From contig WGEI01000243.1 in assembly GCA_015492875.1 (NCBI GenBank), positions 1 to 6,425 of the forward strand: a stretch of DNA of 6,425 bases. The letters are read 5' to 3'. The stretch's first letter is position 1. Every line of letters starts with the position of its first letter. The notes below the pieces were generated by a model that made no database searches, was not told where the DNA came from, and worked only from the letters and a program-made list of their open reading frames with translations. This DNA is from Anaerolineae bacterium. Lineage in GTDB: Bacteria > Chloroflexota > Anaerolineae > Aggregatilineales > Phototrophicaceae. Below, one piece after another: positions 5,557-6,425 of this stretch. Made by a program: the position numbers and the translations under genes.

Positions 5557-6425
5557 ATGAGCAAGCGCTGGATATATGTACTCGCCACCATTCTTATAAC
5601 GATTATTCCTTTCACCAGTACAACCGCACAGGAAACTGAAGATGACAAACCCACCATCGTCGCTACAACAACGCAAGCCGCCGACGCCTTGCGCATTATC
5701 GCTGGCGATTTAGTGAATATCGTTCAGCTTATGGGGCCAGGGGTAGACCCGCACCTTTACCAACCCACAGAAGCGGATGTTCAAGCAATGAGTACAGCAG
5801 ACGCAGTTTTGTATAGTGGGTTGCGTTTAGAAGGGCAGTTTGATGCCGTTTTGGAAGCCTTAGGCCAAACCACCATTTATATCCACGCTTTGGCAGAACC
5901 CGTCTATATTGCGGGGTTTGTTCTGGAATGGGTGCCAACTCAAGCAACACAGGGGACAGAAGACCCGCACTTCTGGTTTGACCCGCGCAATTGGCAACTT
6001 GCAATAGACGGTGTCGCAGAAATGTTATCCGATTTAGACCCCGATAACGCTGTAATATACCGAGCTAATGCTGACGCATATATTGCACAACTGGACTTGC
6101 TGTATGAATGGGGATTAGAAGCCCTATCACAAATTCCTGAAAAACAACGTGTTCTGGTGACCTCCCATGACGCATTCCAATACTTCGGTGATGCTTTCGG
6201 GTGGGAAGTGCGCGGGTTACAAGGTATAAGCACACAGGATGAAGCTGGCGTTGCGGATATACAAGAGATTGCCGAATTTGTCGTCGAGCATGAAATTCCC
6301 GTGATGTTTATTGAGAGCAGTGTGCCGCCGGATACCATCGAGGCAGTGCAAGAAGCGGTGCAATCTCGCGGTGGAAAAGTGAACATTGGCGTGCGAGTTT
6401 TGTTCTCCGATGCAATGGGAGAAAT
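5557..6425 (+). CDS. TroA/ZnuA-family zinc/manganese ABC transporter substrate-binding protein (3' end outside window)
   Basis: Extracytoplasmic solute-binding protein that delivers Zn(II) or Mn(II) to an ABC importer (cluster A-I). The frame is open to the window edge, 289 residues visible; probably only a short C-terminal part is missing. A Sec signal (K3, R4, hydrophobic 5-19, likely cut after A24 in TTAQE) precedes the mature domain; there is no lipobox cysteine. The four metal ligands of TroA can be placed: H66 (GVDPHLYQPT), H138 (EDPHFWFDP), H204 (TSHDAFQYF) and D285 (LFSDAMGE). The family stretches GLQGISTQDEA (220-230) and MFIESSVPP (250-258) are also present. The His at the third position fits TroA/ZnuA rather than PsaA-like proteins, which use Glu. 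The histidine-rich loop of many ZnuA proteins is absent, so Zn and Mn cannot be separated by sequence. GGAG at 5547-5550 lies six bases before the ATG. The ATPase and permease genes are expected downstream. Confidence 0.94.
   Translation, partial: MSKRWIYVLATILITIIPFTSTTAQETEDDKPTIVATTTQAADALRIIAGDLVNIVQLMGPGVDPHLYQPTEADVQAMSTADAVLYSGLRLEGQFDAVLEALGQTTIYIHALAEPVYIAGFVLEWVPTQATQGTEDPHFWFDPRNWQLAIDGVAEMLSDLDPDNAVIYRANADAYIAQLDLLYEWGLEALSQIPEKQRVLVTSHDAFQYFGDAFGWEVRGLQGISTQDEAGVADIQEIAEFVVEHEIPVMFIESSVPPDTIEAVQEAVQSRGGKVNIGVRVLFSDAMGE

Noticed and set aside
5484..6386. Several minus-strand open frames (about 5484-5696, 5729-6004 and 5940-6386)
   Set aside because: They lie opposite the plus-strand TroA/ZnuA-family gene, which has clear motifs, a ribosome binding site and a signal peptide. 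Their translations are Ser/Cys/Thr-rich without any domain, as expected of antisense shadows.
1..6425. CRISPR, defence island, insertion sequence or other mobile features
   Set aside because: No regularly spaced repeats, terminal inverted repeats, transposase or integrase motifs, or tRNA-like attachment sites were seen; the genes are common housekeeping and transport families.

Overview
The window shows an ordinary bacterial chromosomal segment of moderate GC content with Shine-Dalgarno-led genes. The gene families and their protein style are compatible with a Chloroflexota (Anaerolineae-like) bacterium. That placement is an impression from the proteins, not a result, and no rRNA or marker gene is present to settle it. 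No mobile element, CRISPR array, tRNA or rRNA was seen.

Layout. (1) 1-2640, plus strand: the distal part of a branched-chain amino acid (LIV/HAAT-type) ABC importer operon: permease livM (its start lies before the window), ATPase livG and ATPase livF. A strong hairpin terminator at 2658-2700 closes it. The partner permease (livH) and the binding protein (livK) would be expected upstream or elsewhere. (2) 2770-3246, minus strand: a small membrane methyltransferase of the isoprenylcysteine carboxyl methyltransferase (ICMT)/phospholipid methyltransferase fold. (3) 3247-3533: a gene-free stretch of 287 bases holding an ORF remnant on the minus strand and nested inverted repeats upstream of galT. 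(4) 3534-4568, plus strand: galT, galactose-1-phosphate uridylyltransferase, with all zinc, iron and catalytic residues present. (5) 4602-5339, minus strand: a membrane-anchored M23-type metallopeptidase converging on galT, the two sharing a small hairpin between their stop codons. (6) 5340-5556: a divergent promoter region. (7) 5557 to the window end, plus strand: a periplasmic or extracytoplasmic metal-binding protein of the TroA/ZnuA family (Zn/Mn ABC importer), cut by the window edge.

The genes do not form one pathway. Import of amino acids, import of a transition metal, the Leloir pathway, envelope remodelling and a membrane methyltransferase are simply neighbours. The most informative signal is regulatory: a TTTAG-N6-CTAAA palindrome with a third half-site two helical turns away sits on the promoter of the metal-binding protein gene. 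It looks like a DtxR/MntR/TroR-type operator, which suggests manganese (or iron)-responsive control rather than Zur control. I found no convincing previously undescribed system here. The second-look items are the operator, the nested repeat/sigma-54-like sequence before galT, and the ORF remnant.
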